A stretch of 64,000 nt of DNA from Pseudomonas nunensis. GTDB lineage: Bacteria > Pseudomonadota > Gammaproteobacteria > Pseudomonadales > Pseudomonadaceae. The stretch spans positions 3,784,501 through 3,848,500 of the forward strand of contig NZ_CP101125.1 of assembly GCF_024296925.1 (NCBI RefSeq). Direction: 5' to 3'. Of this stretch, positions 47,923 through 57,202 are shown piece after piece (positions within the stretch are counted from its first letter, which is position 1; every line of letters starts with the position of its first letter). The translations under genes were made by a program, and so were the position numbers. The notes under the pieces were generated by a model. The model was given only the letters and a program-made list of their open reading frames with translations. It searched no databases and was not told the origin of the DNA.

Positions 47923-48633
47923 ATGGACCGATCAAAGCTGCCGACGCTTGTCCTGCTACCGGGAATGGATGGAACGGGCGAACTGTTCAAGCCTTTCGTG
48001 TTGGCGTTGCAGCACGCTTGCGACATCGTAGTAGTGACCTATCCCTGCGATATCCCGCTGAGTTACGGGGAGCTGGAAACCATTGCCAGACAGTCGCTGC
48101 CCACCGACCGACCGTTCGTATTGCTGGGCGAATCATTCTCCGGACCGATCGCTATCGCGCTGACGGCTTTGCGCCTGCCGCAACAGGTCGGGCTGGTGCT
48201 GTGCTGCACGTTTGCTCGAAACCCTCGGCCGTTGCTCAGTCCTCTGCGCTTTGTAGCCAACATGCTGCCAATTGGAGCCGTGCCCGCCAAATGTCTCAGC
48301 CCGCTGTTACTCGGTCAATTTGCTACCGCTGCATTGCGCACGGCCCTGAGCCAAGCGATAAATCGGGTCAGCCCCGCCGTGATGCGTTCGCGACTGCGGT
48401 CGGTGCTCGATGTCGATGTGTCGGCGCAACTTGCCCAAGTGAACGTGCCGAATGTTTACCTGCGGTCCACCGAAGATCGCCTGGTTCCACAAACCGCCTC
48501 CACGCGGATCTCTCAACTGAAGCCACAGACGCAGATGATCGACGTCAACGCACCGCACTGCCTCCTTCAAGCGGCACCCGAAGAGGCTGCACGCCTGATC
48601 ATTGAATTTTTACGAGCCGCTGACACCTCGTAA
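47923..48633 (+). CDS. alpha/beta hydrolase, cytoplasmic
   Basis: 236 residues with the hydrolase fold: LVLLPGMDGTGELF (oxyanion region), nucleophile elbow GESFSG, an acidic residue in STEDRLVP and a C-terminal APHCLLQ His. The substrate is unknown. I chose ATG 47923 (MDRSKLP) because AAGGA lies eight bases upstream; ATG 47914 overlaps that ribosome site. Confidence 0.85.
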   Translation: MDRSKLPTLVLLPGMDGTGELFKPFVLALQHACDIVVVTYPCDIPLSYGELETIARQSLPTDRPFVLLGESFSGPIAIALTALRLPQQVGLVLCCTFARNPRPLLSPLRFVANMLPIGAVPAKCLSPLLLGQFATAALRTALSQAINRVSPAVMRSRLRSVLDVDVSAQLAQVNVPNVYLRSTEDRLVPQTASTRISQLKPQTQMIDVNAPHCLLQAAPEEAARLIIEFLRAADTS

Positions 48634-48636
48634 CGC

Positions 48637-48652
48637 ATTACAACTTTGTCAT
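48637..48652. promoter_or_regulatory. CusR/CopR-like box 1
   Basis: ATTACAACTTTGTCAT is one mismatch from the symmetrical ATGACAA-NN-TTGTCAT type of site bound by CusR/CopR/HprR-family regulators. It lies about 100 bases before the exported hydrolase gene. The same 16 bases recur at 49542. Confidence 0.65.
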
Positions 48653-48754
48653 TGAGTTGTCAGCGTAGGTCGCACCCTCGATTCATACAGTGTCGTCGTC
48701 AGCCACCCAATCCGGGTGGCTCGCCTTCTACCGATGATGACAAGGGTCGACACC

Positions 48755-49525
48755 ATGAAACCAATGAACAAACTCTGCCTGATCGCCGCCAGCCTGTTGA
48801 TGCTCGGCACCGGCTCAGCCATGGCCGCCAACATTGCGCCCGTGAAGGCCAACAACGTCGTGCTGGTGCACGGCTCCTGGGCCGATGGTTCGAGTTGGTC
48901 AGAGGTGATCACGCGGTTGCAGGCCGCCGGTTTGCACGTCACTGCCGTGCAGAACCCGCTGACCTCCGTGGCCAACGATGTCGCCGCCACCCAACGCGTA
49001 CTCGACCAACAAGACGGCCCGACCGTTTTGGTCGGCCACTCCTACGCGGGCACCGTGGTCAGTGAAGCCGGGGTGGATCCGAAGGTCAGCTCGCTGGTCT
49101 ACGTCGCGGCACGCGCCCCGGATGCCGGTGAAGATTTCGTCGCCCTCTCCGGCAAGTACCCGACCATGCCCGTGCGCGCCGGCACCGAAGAGCACGACGG
49201 TTACGTCAGCTTGAAACAGGACGCCTTCCTCAAGTATTTCGCCAGCGATGTTCCCCACGACAAGGCTATGGAGCTGTTCGCCGTGCAACAACCGATCGCC
49301 AAAACCCTGTTTGGCGAACGCACCACCGCCGCTGCCTGGCACACCAAACCGTCGTGGTACGCGGTGTCCAGCCTCGACCAGACCATCAACCCGGACCTGG
49401 AACGCTTCCTCGCCAAGCGCATGGGCGCGACCACCATCGAGCTGCCATCGAGCCATTTGTCGCTGGTCTCGCACTCGAAAGAGATCGCCGACCTGATCCT
49501 CGAAGCCTCCGGCCGCCAGCCGTAA
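48755..49525 (+). CDS. exported alpha/beta hydrolase
   Basis: A 256-residue hydrolase with a signal peptide (MNKLCLIAASLLMLGTGSAMA region). VLVHGSWADGSSW precedes the nucleophile elbow GHSYAG, and the catalytic His lies in LPSSHLSLVS. It resembles the EstC/salicylate-esterase-like subgroup of alpha/beta hydrolases. The start is ATG 48755; ATG 48764 is possible. The CusR-like box upstream links it to the two-component system at 50019. Confidence 0.85.
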   Translation: MKPMNKLCLIAASLLMLGTGSAMAANIAPVKANNVVLVHGSWADGSSWSEVITRLQAAGLHVTAVQNPLTSVANDVAATQRVLDQQDGPTVLVGHSYAGTVVSEAGVDPKVSSLVYVAARAPDAGEDFVALSGKYPTMPVRAGTEEHDGYVSLKQDAFLKYFASDVPHDKAMELFAVQQPIAKTLFGERTTAAAWHTKPSWYAVSSLDQTINPDLERFLAKRMGATTIELPSSHLSLVSHSKEIADLILEASGRQP

Positions 49526-49541
49526 TCCCGGGCTGAATTGC

Positions 49542-49557
49542 ATTACAACTTTGTCAT
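49542..49557. promoter_or_regulatory. CusR/CopR-like box 2
   Basis: The same 16-base site as at 48637, preceded by GC in both cases and followed by T-A/G rich DNA, about 100 bases before the DUF2790 gene. Confidence 0.65.
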
Positions 49558-49658
49558 TCAACTGTTGGTCGGCTGTCCGTATCGCCTCGTTAACCTGAGC
49601 TCACTGCCCAGTCACTCAACCGGCAGCCACCGTCATCCAGATTAGAGAGAGACACACC

Positions 49659-49916
49659 ATGAAAATGTTAATCCTCGGTTTCGCCGCCCTCCTCGCCACC
49701 GGTTCGGCTTTTGCCGACACCCAGCCACAAGCGCCAGTGATTCATGACAAGACCGGTTTCTTCGTCCACATGGACGTCGCGAAAGTGCTGTCCAGCACCG
49801 ACATCTCACAACAGTGCGGCATTATTCCTGCGCGGCTGGACTACCTGGACCACAACGGTCAGGAGCACGTGCTGGATTACCAGGTCGAAGGCTCCGGCTG
49901 CATCAATGACAATTGA
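49659..49916 (+). CDS. DUF2790 secreted protein
   Basis: An 85-residue protein with a signal peptide (cleavage near GSAFA) and a DUF2790 mature part (CGIIPARLDYLDHNGQEHVLDY, two Cys). It is predicted to be periplasmic. Family members in Pseudomonas often sit beside metal-type two-component systems, as here. It has GAGAGAG before the ATG. Confidence 0.85.
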   Translation: MKMLILGFAALLATGSAFADTQPQAPVIHDKTGFFVHMDVAKVLSSTDISQQCGIIPARLDYLDHNGQEHVLDYQVEGSGCINDN

Positions 49917-50018
49917 GTATGCTGCGCCCACGATGTGTGGCCCGAGTCACGCGCAATTGATCGGGCTACACTGGCTCACGCCCCTCACGTCGCAATGAAT
50001 TCTTTACGGACATCGACC

Positions 50019-50690
50019 ATGAACATCCTAGTCGTTGAAGACGAGCCCAAGGCAGGCAACTACCTGCTCAACGGTCTGCAGGAACTCGGCTACTCGGTCA
50101 GCCTGGCGCGCAATGGCGTGGACGGGTTGCACCTGGCCCTGGAAACCTCGTTCGACGTCATCGTGCTCGATGTGATGATGCCGAAAATGGACGGCTGGGA
50201 AGTGCTGCGGCGCTTGCGTAAGGAAGCTGATACACCGGTGCTGTTTCTCAGCGCCCGCGACGACATCGCCGACCGCATCAAGGGCCTGGAACTGGGCGCC
50301 GACGACTACCTGATAAAACCGTTCTCCTTCGCCGAATTGGTGGCGCGCCTGCGCACCCTGACCCGACGCGGTCCGTCCCGGGAAGAAGAACAGCTGCAAG
50401 TGGCCGACCTGCAAATCGACGTGCTTAAACGCCGCATCACCCGCGACGGCGTGCGGATCACCTTGACCAACAAAGAATTCGCCTTGCTGCACTTGTTCGC
50501 TACCCACCAAGGCCAAGTGTTGTCGCGCTCGCTGATTGCCTCGCGGGTGTGGGACATGAATTTCGACAGCGACACCAATGTGGTGGACGTCGCGGTACGG
50601 CGCCTGCGCCTGAAAGTCGACGACCCGTTTCAACTCAAGCTGATCCACAGCGTGCGCGGTATCGGCTATCGCTTCGACACACAGCCATGA
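50019..50690 (+). CDS. OmpR-family response regulator (CopR/CusR/IrlR type)
   Basis: 223 residues: a receiver domain with acidic pocket E7/D8, phosphoacceptor Asp51 in [11 protein letters not shown], and Lys in LIKPF, then a C-terminal winged helix ([21 protein letters not shown] ... [14 protein letters not shown]). It sits in the heavy-metal/oxidative-stress subgroup. The ATG at 50019 (MNILVVEDE) is preceded by GGA. The stop overlaps the kinase start (ATGA). Confidence 0.93.
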   Translation: MNILVVEDEPKAGNYLLNGLQELGYSVSLARNGVDGLHLALETSFDVIVLDVMMPKMDGWEVLRRLRKEADTPVLFLSARDDIADRIKGLELGADDYLIKPFSFAELVARLRTLTRRGPSREEEQLQVADLQIDVLKRRITRDGVRITLTNKEFALLHLFATHQGQVLSRSLIASRVWDMNFDSDTNVVDVAVRRLRLKVDDPFQLKLIHSVRGIGYRFDTQP

Positions 50691-52090
50691 ACAACAAGCC
50701 CCATTCCCTGACCCTGCGTCTGGCATTGCTGTTTGCGTTGCTGGCCTTTGCTTCAGTCATCACGCTGGGCGTGTGTTTGTATCGCGAGCTGGAACGCGAG
50801 TTGATCCGGCGGGACGATGCCGCGTTGATCACCCGGGTCGATCAACTGCGCACCTTTCTGAATGACAGCAACACCCTGGACCTGATCAAGAGCAAACCGG
50901 CCTTGTTCCAGAACATGCTCGGCAACCGCGAATCGGTGCTAGTGATCGGCGCGACCGGACAAAAACCGTTGCTCGTGGTCAATCCCGGCAGACTCGACTT
51001 GCCGAACCTGTCTCCCGTGACCATGGACCATCCGCTGGTCCTGGCCGACGTGCAGCATTTTTCCGGCGTGGACGGTGTGCCCTTCGCGGCGCTGGCGGCG
51101 ACCATCGACTCCGGCGACCTGGGCAGCCTGCAAGTCGTGGCCGGGCGATTGATGACGGAACGCACCAGCGTGTTGGCCAACTACCGGATACGCGTTTACC
51201 TGCTGGCCGGTGTCGCCGCCCTATTGCTCGCGGTCTGCGGCTATTTACTGCTCTATCGCGGGCTGCTGCCGTTGCGGCGCCTGGCCAAACACGCCCACGG
51301 CATTGGCGTCGGCAACCTCACCGAACGCCTCGACAACCACGGCGCACCGCTGGAAGTGCAGCCGATGATCGACGCCTTCAACGGCGTCCTCGACCGCCTC
51401 GCCAAAGGCTTCGTCCAGCTCGGCCAGGTCTCCACCGACATGGCCCACGAACTGCGCACCCCGATCAACAACTTGCTCGGCGAAACCCAAGTCGCCCTCC
51501 AGCAAAACCGCAGCGTCGAAGCCTACCAACAACTGCTCGCCTCCAACGTCGAAGAACTCGAACGCCTCGCGCGCATGCTCGACAACATGCTGTTCCTCGC
51601 CCGAACCGACCCCGCCAGCGCCCTGCGCCAACGACAGGAACTGGACGCCGCGGACGAAATGGAACGCATGGCGGATTACTTTGAAGGGTTGGCGGCGGAT
51701 GTCGGGATCAGCATCAACGCCCATGGCAGCGGCGTGATCTGGGCCGAGCCGATGTTGCTGCGGCGGGCGTTGGCCAATCTGTGTTCGAACGCCATCAAGT
51801 ATGGCGCGCCGGATTCGGAGTTGGTGGTGAATGCGACGCCCTCTTCCGAGGGGATCAGTCTGCGGGTGAGCAATCACGGCGCGACCATTGCGCCAGAGCA
51901 TCTGCCGAAACTGTTTGACCGGTTTTATCGTGTGGATGAGTCGCGAGAGCGGTCGGCGCAATCGAACGGGTTGGGTTTGTCGATTGTGGCGACGATCATG
52001 CAGTTGCATAGCGGAGGGTATGGCGTCACCAGTGAGAATGGGGTGACGTGTTTTGAGTTGTTTTTTCCTGGGAGAAACCGAAACGAATAA
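50687..52090 (+). CDS. heavy-metal type sensor histidine kinase
   Basis: 467 residues: membrane helices at about 11-31 and 168-189, a 135-residue periplasmic sensor, HAMP, a HisKA motif with His254 in [12 protein letters not shown], and HATPase blocks ([10 protein letters not shown], then [15 protein letters not shown]). It is the cognate partner of the overlapping response regulator, in the CusS/CopS/IrlS subgroup. The signal is unknown; the periplasmic domain has no obvious Met/His metal cluster. Confidence 0.92.
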   Translation: MNNKPHSLTLRLALLFALLAFASVITLGVCLYRELERELIRRDDAALITRVDQLRTFLNDSNTLDLIKSKPALFQNMLGNRESVLVIGATGQKPLLVVNPGRLDLPNLSPVTMDHPLVLADVQHFSGVDGVPFAALAATIDSGDLGSLQVVAGRLMTERTSVLANYRIRVYLLAGVAALLLAVCGYLLLYRGLLPLRRLAKHAHGIGVGNLTERLDNHGAPLEVQPMIDAFNGVLDRLAKGFVQLGQVSTDMAHELRTPINNLLGETQVALQQNRSVEAYQQLLASNVEELERLARMLDNMLFLARTDPASALRQRQELDAADEMERMADYFEGLAADVGISINAHGSGVIWAEPMLLRRALANLCSNAIKYGAPDSELVVNATPSSEGISLRVSNHGATIAPEHLPKLFDRFYRVDESRERSAQSNGLGLSIVATIMQLHSGGYGVTSENGVTCFELFFPGRNRNE

Positions 52091-52252
52091 ATCGACTGCC
52101 TCTCCCCTCGCCTACCATTTGGCAACTGCTGGGTACAAAAGCGTTACAAACGCACACTATTCAATTCCAAATTGCCATCCCTTTCGCTAAGATGCGCGGC
52201 CCAACGTAAATCAATACAAAACATTACTTTACGGATAGCCGAGCCAGAAAGA

Positions 52253-53962
52253 ATGGATAACAAAAAAAAACTGGACGCCCTGACCTCCCTCAGGTTTTTT
52301 GCTGCTGCGCTCATCGTAGCTTTCCACACAGGCGCTATTCTTGGCATCGGTGATATCTCAAAAGTCATACCTGCTTCACAAGCAGTGTCATTCTTCTTTG
52401 TACTAAGTGGTTATATTTTAGCCTACGCTTATCCCGACTTATCCAAACCGGGAAGTGTTCGCAAGTTCTATGTTGCGCGGGTGGCCAGGGTATGGCCCCT
52501 GCATATAGCAACCATATTTATATGGATTTTTCTGATCTACAAACTGAACCCGGCACCCCTGCTTTGGGAACATGGTATTTACCGAACGATTGCAACTGTA
52601 TTCATGGTGCAATCCTGGGTTCCAATAGAAATCTGGGCCACTTCGATCAACGGGGTTTCCTGGAGCATATCAACTGAAATTTTCTTCTATCTATTATTTC
52701 CTCTCATTGCCAAACGCTTCACAAGCAGATGGAAGCAAATACTGGCAGTTGAACTAATTATTATTTCCGCAATATTGCTGATCAGTAATTTATTCCCGAA
52801 CAAAAATCCCTACGGCATCAGTGCAAGCGGATTAATGTACTTCTTTCCGCCAACACGACTGCTCGAGTTCACGGTTGGAATAGGCCTGTTCCACCTGACG
52901 CAAAGTTTTAAAATATCAGATAACGCACTGAGCAAATCACAATGGACCGTAGTGGAAGTCTCTGCTCTATTGTTGACCTACGTAACCATGATGGCGACCA
53001 AAAGTCATGCCATAGGTAACTTATTTGGCCAAAGCGTTTCCTACTACGTGAGCACTGCAGGCTCATTCCCGGCGTTCGCCGTACTGATTGGCATTTTTTC
53101 GTTCGGCAAGGGCCACATCTCGAGCATCCTCAAAACGAGGCCGCTGGTATTTCTCGGCGAGTTAAGCTTTGCGCTGTACCTGGTCCACTACGCCGTAGTT
53201 GTATATTTCAAGCAATACACCAATCCACTGTCCTACGACTGGACCTCTTACTGCTTGATCTGGGCAATATCGATCTCGGGAGCATGGATTCTTTCAAGCA
53301 CCGTAGAAGGCCCGTTCAGAAAAATCTTAATCAATGTGTTGGCTGACTCGCCGGTAATGGCAAAGAAGAGAAAAGCCTTTGTCTACAGGACCTTTCAAGC
53401 CGCACTGGCTGCGTCCGTCATTGGTTTCGGATTCTACGCCACGCCAAAAGTCCTGGACTACGCCTACCCTCCAGTTGCGATATTCTCTACACCAGCAAAC
53501 CTGGACGTGGCGAAGTATAGCAACGGAGTTTCCATTACACGCTTTGAGATCCTTGTGCGAAGAGATAAGTCTTTGTACGCAAAAATACAGTTCAAGGCCA
53601 TCGAAGCTGGCGAGCTCAACTCTACCGTAGCCATCCATCTCAACGACAAAGATGGAAAGATCCTGTTCAACGTAGGGGCTATTGTCTTGAACAGTCAATT
53701 CACTACAGCCGATCGCCTTCAAGCGGAAGCCTCGATAGAGCTTTCGCCAAACCAGTATTTCTCCACGTCCTCCATCGGTATCGCCGTATTTAACGACCCA
53801 CAAGTGCTCTTCTCCGTGGAGTCACCTAACTACGATTGGGGTCGTACGAGAGCGATAATTTTTGCTCAGCCTAAGGCCCAACCGCAGTCTGAGGTGATCG
53901 TCGAACCACTTTCATCTGACGCCGCCGTTGTTGGACCTAAACAGATCGACGGCAACAGTTAA
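52253..53962 (+). CDS. membrane O-acyltransferase with a C-terminal extracytoplasmic domain
   Basis: A 569-residue acyltransferase-3 (OafA-type) protein. About ten membrane helices fill residues 1-385, with LDALTSLRFFAAALIVAFH at the start (motif R-H). After the last helix (about 378-398) a soluble domain of about 160 residues follows, rich in beta-strand-like segments. Such enzymes acetylate or acylate surface glycans. The start is ATG 52253. The gene is richer in A and T than its upstream neighbours and follows the kinase without an operon link, which suggests acquisition. Confidence 0.85.
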   Translation: MDNKKKLDALTSLRFFAAALIVAFHTGAILGIGDISKVIPASQAVSFFFVLSGYILAYAYPDLSKPGSVRKFYVARVARVWPLHIATIFIWIFLIYKLNPAPLLWEHGIYRTIATVFMVQSWVPIEIWATSINGVSWSISTEIFFYLLFPLIAKRFTSRWKQILAVELIIISAILLISNLFPNKNPYGISASGLMYFFPPTRLLEFTVGIGLFHLTQSFKISDNALSKSQWTVVEVSALLLTYVTMMATKSHAIGNLFGQSVSYYVSTAGSFPAFAVLIGIFSFGKGHISSILKTRPLVFLGELSFALYLVHYAVVVYFKQYTNPLSYDWTSYCLIWAISISGAWILSSTVEGPFRKILINVLADSPVMAKKRKAFVYRTFQAALAASVIGFGFYATPKVLDYAYPPVAIFSTPANLDVAKYSNGVSITRFEILVRRDKSLYAKIQFKAIEAGELNSTVAIHLNDKDGKILFNVGAIVLNSQFTTADRLQAEASIELSPNQYFSTSSIGIAVFNDPQVLFSVESPNYDWGRTRAIIFAQPKAQPQSEVIVEPLSSDAAVVGPKQIDGNS

Positions 53963-54289
53963 AGACCAACGGTCCAGTATCGTTTGAACATTGGTGCCCA
54001 GAGCCCCGTGGCCTGACGTCTAGGCGAGAGCCAAATGAGTTTTGCCCCGGATCCAGCCTTCAGCCATGTGTACAGGCCTCTGTGCACCGATGTTATCGTC
54101 CGAAAATGACGCCCCTATAATTCCGCTTTTTTCGGCAACTGCTGCGACATGGCGGACAGGTTCCAACCAAGGGAATCCGTGCTCGCGGCCGCAGCAGGTT
54201 TTCTATAGATCGTTGGAATTATCGACAACACTTCTATATATTACCGCCATACTCGAATTTGGCTTGCGCAACCGCCAACCTTTCTAGAG
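53963..54289 (+). other. intergenic stretch between the two acyltransferase genes
   Basis: No supported gene. The right end is AT-rich (around 54200-54290) and probably carries the promoter of the next gene. Confidence 0.4.
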
Positions 54290-55399
54290 ATGCAGTCAGT
54301 GAAGCCACTCAAAGAAAAAAATATTGATATACAAATATTACGCGCAATAGCAATTATCGCTGTGATAATTCAGCACATCAATGGCCGACTGCCAACTCCG
54401 CAGAGCTACAGCGAACTATTTAAATATGCTCTTTTCTGGACGGGCGTTGATATATTTTTCGCAATATCTGGATATCTCATCTGCAAGACTTTTTACAGAG
54501 ACATTGAGATATCACCAACTAAATATGAAGCCATCTCTTCCTTTTGGAGAAGACGGGTATCGAGACTATTTCCCGCAGTTTTGGCCTGGGTATCAATATC
54601 CGTATTTATCTCTTTGTTTACAACCAGCTATCCCAATAGCGACTCGCTACTCATCGCAAAAAGCGCCATAACGGGGCTACTTGGATTTTCAAATATATAC
54701 TGGGCCTCCTGCGTCCAGTTTTCTCTGCAATGTGGCAGCGCAGATTACAATGCGGTAACTTGGTCATTATCTCTCGAGTGGCAACTGTACGCCCTGTCAA
54801 CGATATTAATCGCCCTACTCGGATTCAAGCGTGGCATCCTTATCCTTGCTATAACGGCGTTAGTATTCTCTATATTACCAGCTCCCAGCTTTTCATTCCC
54901 CTGGGTGCTACGACCACAGGCTTTTGCAATTGGAGCAATAATTTACATAGCCACTAAAAATTCTGGAGTGTCAGTAAGCGCTCCAATCAGCATATCGATG
55001 CTATTGGTCGGCCTGCTGATTTGCTTTCTGGCACCGCTTCATATCCCCCAACCTTATTTGATTCCCACCATTTCTCTAGGAGCGGGGATATGCTTATTTT
55101 CTTCGCTTAGCGGACGAGCGTTGGCGGCTTTACTTCCAAGCAAATTATTAACCTGGATAGGAGAGCGCTCATATTCAATATACTTATGCCACCTGCCACT
55201 CATCCTGTTTACCAGAGAGATCTCTATTCGATTAAATTTTAACGAGCCAACCTATTTGAATTTCTCAATATCACTGGCAATCGCTGTTTTTTTAATTGCA
55301 GTAATGTCTGATCTTTCATACAGGTTCATCGAGATTCCCTTCCAAAACAAGCTATTGAAGTCCACGGACAAGAAATCCAACGACCTCATTCAAAGCTAA
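54290..55399 (+). CDS. membrane O-acyltransferase (OafA-like)
   Basis: A 369-residue acyltransferase-3 protein with about ten helices. IDIQILRAIAIIAVIIQH is at the start, FFAISGYLI and FWRRRVSRLFPA follow, and SYSIYLCHLP is near the end. There is no extra domain. It is markedly AT-rich with codons unlike the core genes, a sign of transfer. It probably modifies O-antigen or exopolysaccharide. Confidence 0.88.
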   Translation: MQSVKPLKEKNIDIQILRAIAIIAVIIQHINGRLPTPQSYSELFKYALFWTGVDIFFAISGYLICKTFYRDIEISPTKYEAISSFWRRRVSRLFPAVLAWVSISVFISLFTTSYPNSDSLLIAKSAITGLLGFSNIYWASCVQFSLQCGSADYNAVTWSLSLEWQLYALSTILIALLGFKRGILILAITALVFSILPAPSFSFPWVLRPQAFAIGAIIYIATKNSGVSVSAPISISMLLVGLLICFLAPLHIPQPYLIPTISLGAGICLFSSLSGRALAALLPSKLLTWIGERSYSIYLCHLPLILFTREISIRLNFNEPTYLNFSISLAIAVFLIAVMSDLSYRFIEIPFQNKLLKSTDKKSNDLIQS

Positions 55400-55479
55400 T
55401 TTTCGAACGCCGCCTGCCTGTTTGTGGCATGCGCGGCGCGGCACCGGCGTGCCTGCCAACTACTGATTGTGTGTGTACG

Positions 55480-55744
55480 GCCAAGTTTCCGCCGATATAG
55501 CCCACGATCTGCACACCCCGACCAACAACTTGCTTGGCGAAACCCGAGTCGCCCTCCCGCAAAACCGCGGCGTTGAAGCCTACCAACAGCTCATCGCCCC
55601 TTCCCAACACTGAAGAACTCGAAGCATCGCTCGCAAGCTCGACGACATGCTATTCCTGGACCGAATCGACGCGGCCGACGAAATCGAGCGGATGGCAGAT
55701 TGCTTGTGTTTTGAGTTGTTCTTCCCGGGCCGGGTGTTGGGATG
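55480..55744 (+). pseudogene. remnant of a sensor histidine kinase
   Basis: About 200 bases match the HisKA region of the kinase at 50687 (compare 51419-51677). They show the same AHDLHTP..NNLLGET order with a damaged His-box, then a frameshift and stop after the helix. The copy then jumps to the last residues of the kinase (CFELFFPGR region, compare 52048-52075) and stops at 55744. It is a degraded paralogue with an internal deletion of several hundred bases. Confidence 0.75.
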
Positions 55745-55874
55745 ATTGGACTCACGGAGCGATTTGAGTGACAAACCGCAACATTACTGGCCAGCAGCCA
55801 TCTATCTCCCTATCATGCCGCCCACTGGCCCTTGCGTAAGGGGTCAGAGGACAATCATTCAAAAGGGAATAGAC

Positions 55875-56093
55875 GTGAAAGAGTTCGTAATTGGCGTAAA
55901 CAACGTAGTTCTGTATGTCGCGCTGGCCGTTATCTGGATCGCCGCAGTGGTCATGATCTTCGTTCAGGGCTTCTGGTCGGGCGCCGGCGTTTTCATTACC
56001 GGCACTCTGACCTGGTGCATCATCTCCGGCTTCTGGTTTGTGCAGTCGGCGACTTATGAAGAACTGAAAAAGTTGAACGCCAAACAAGGCTGA
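55875..56093 (+). CDS. 72-residue membrane protein (copy A)
   Basis: Two hydrophobic helices (about 11-31 and 36-56) and a short basic tail. It starts with GTG at 55875, preceded by AAAAGGGAA. The protein is identical to the copy at 59567 although the DNA differs at several silent positions, which points to selection on the protein. No family recognised. Confidence 0.75.
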   Translation: MKEFVIGVNNVVLYVALAVIWIAAVVMIFVQGFWSGAGVFITGTLTWCIISGFWFVQSATYEELKKLNAKQG

Positions 56094-56146
56094 CACTTGT
56101 TGGCTGGACCTACCGCACAGGTCCGATATTGCTTCATGCAACAAGT

Positions 56147-56173
56147 GTAACGAGGGGGCAATCCCCTCGTTAC
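56147..56173. terminator. bidirectional hairpin between the convergent genes (copy A)
   Basis: An 11-bp stem GTAACGAGGGG/CCCCTCGTTAC, followed by no strong T run on either side. Another stem (GGACCT/AGGTCC) lies at 56107-56125. Confidence 0.6.
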
Positions 56174-56185
56174 AGTGCCTGGCGA

Positions 56186-56557
56186 CTACCCAGGCTTGTG
56201 GTTATCCAATACCCGATTGACCGCTAACTCACCCAACCTGATCACCTGCTGCAACACCAGCATCTTCCCGCGCTGTGGGCCGTCCATTGTGCTGGCGATT
56301 TCATTCGCTATCTCAGTGGCAGACCCCAACGATTCGCAGGCCTGGACGAGCAATGTTTCGTCATTCGCCGCTGGGTTGATGATGAAGGTGTCGTTGCTGG
56401 GGCTGTGGGGCGGTATCTGCGTTTTCGTCGCCCCGGGGTTGAGGTAGAAGTTGAGTGCGCGGTCGGCTGCTTCTTTTAGTTTCTTGGGGTCAAGATCAAG
56501 GGAAGCGTCGTAGGGTACTGGATTGGTGTTCGGGGGATTGGGCGTTACTTTGAACAT
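56186..56557 (-). CDS. DUF6124 protein (copy A)
   Basis: A 123-residue protein starting MFKVTPNPP, with a proline-rich N-terminus and a helical C-terminal half (NDETLLVQACESLGSATEIA...). It matches the DUF6124 family, present in several copies in Pseudomonas genomes. Function unknown. Ribosome site GGAG is 12 bases upstream of ATG 56557. It is preceded by the long structured leader at 56594-56880 and is paralogous to 59878. Confidence 0.8.
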   Translation of the reverse strand: MFKVTPNPPNTNPVPYDASLDLDPKKLKEAADRALNFYLNPGATKTQIPPHSPSNDTFIINPAANDETLLVQACESLGSATEIANEIASTMDGPQRGKMLVLQQVIRLGELAVNRVLDNHKPG

Positions 56558-56593
56558 AAATTGCTTACTCCAAACTGGGGCCGCAACCGTTCT

Positions 56594-56880
56594 CGACTAA
56601 AAGTAGGGTGGCGGCTGTACGCAGGTTAGTCGACCGAGGGAGTTAGCAAACCCGGCGCGCCCTAGGGCGCCCTGCGCACAACCACCATCAAGTGCAGGAA
56701 TAGAATGACCTGACTGAATGGCGCTTATGCACCTCACTAACAACCTCGGGCGACTAAACCCGACCACTGATGGGCAGTGGCAGGTAAACGATAGAGGCCG
56801 GGCGCAAGAGGCACAAGCCGGAGGATTCTGGCGTACGCGTAGGCAACGGCGCAAGGGTTTGTAGCCTTTAGGACGTAACA
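56594..56880 (-). ncRNA. structured leader RNA of the DUF6124 gene (copy A)
   Basis: On the minus strand, a hairpin CCACTG/CAGTGG is at 56764-56780. A three-part long-range helix pairs 56751-56757 with 56626-56632, 56744-56748 with 56635-56639 and 56737-56741 with 56642-56646. A 10-bp helix joins 56671-56680 (inside the loop) with 56616-56625 just beyond the 3-prime arm, a pseudoknot. The segment 56594-56600 repeats the 5-prime arm and can compete for 56626-56632. The second copy keeps every element with different bases. No conserved reading frame crosses it. Confidence 0.7.
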
Positions 56881-56947
56881 CTGAGTGTCTTTAAACATTC
56901 AGCCCTAGGCAGTTAAACACCCGCCCAAAAAACCCGTAATCCGTCGA

Positions 56948-57160
56948 TCAGAGCCAGCAAAAAGGTAACGACGCCGTGTCCGCCACAAAGGTGAATGGCA
57001 GGTCGATCAGCGCAAACGGACCAATAAACTGCGCGAGCTGGTACTCAACGTCCAACCCGCTATAGCAGTCGTATGAGTGGTAGAGGTTCGTCACTGCACC
57101 AAGCCAGGCACAACTGCTCAACTGCAAAATAGCCGCTATCAAAACAAGCTTCCGTAGCAC
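56948..57160 (-). CDS. small YceK/YidQ-like lipoprotein
   Basis: A 70-residue lipoprotein (lipobox LSSC) with the YceK-type core YDCYSGLDVEYQL and IDLPFTFVADTASLPF. GTG start at 57160. Related to the neighbouring gene at 57203, so the pair is a tandem duplication. Confidence 0.75.
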   Translation of the reverse strand: MLRKLVLIAAILQLSSCAWLGAVTNLYHSYDCYSGLDVEYQLAQFIGPFALIDLPFTFVADTASLPFCWL

Positions 57161-57202
57161 GTAATTTCCCTATTACTTTTCCATGCGTGAGGCATAAGCG
57201 CC

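Larger units (their letters stand above)
55805..56898. repeat. duplicated 1.1-kb module, copy A
   Basis: A direct repeat of 59499-60592. It spans the 72-aa membrane protein gene, a terminator, the DUF6124 gene on the other strand and its structured leader. The first about 750 bases are nearly identical; the leader part is diverged but structurally conserved. Confidence 0.85.

Noticed and set aside
54042..54287. 81-codon frame between the two acyltransferase genes
   Set aside because: TTG start without ribosome site, low-complexity product, no resemblance to any protein.
56597..56881. 94-codon frame through the DUF6124 leader as a protein gene
   Set aside because: The equivalent region of copy B has different frames and an indel that is not a multiple of three, while pairing is conserved, so an RNA is the better reading.
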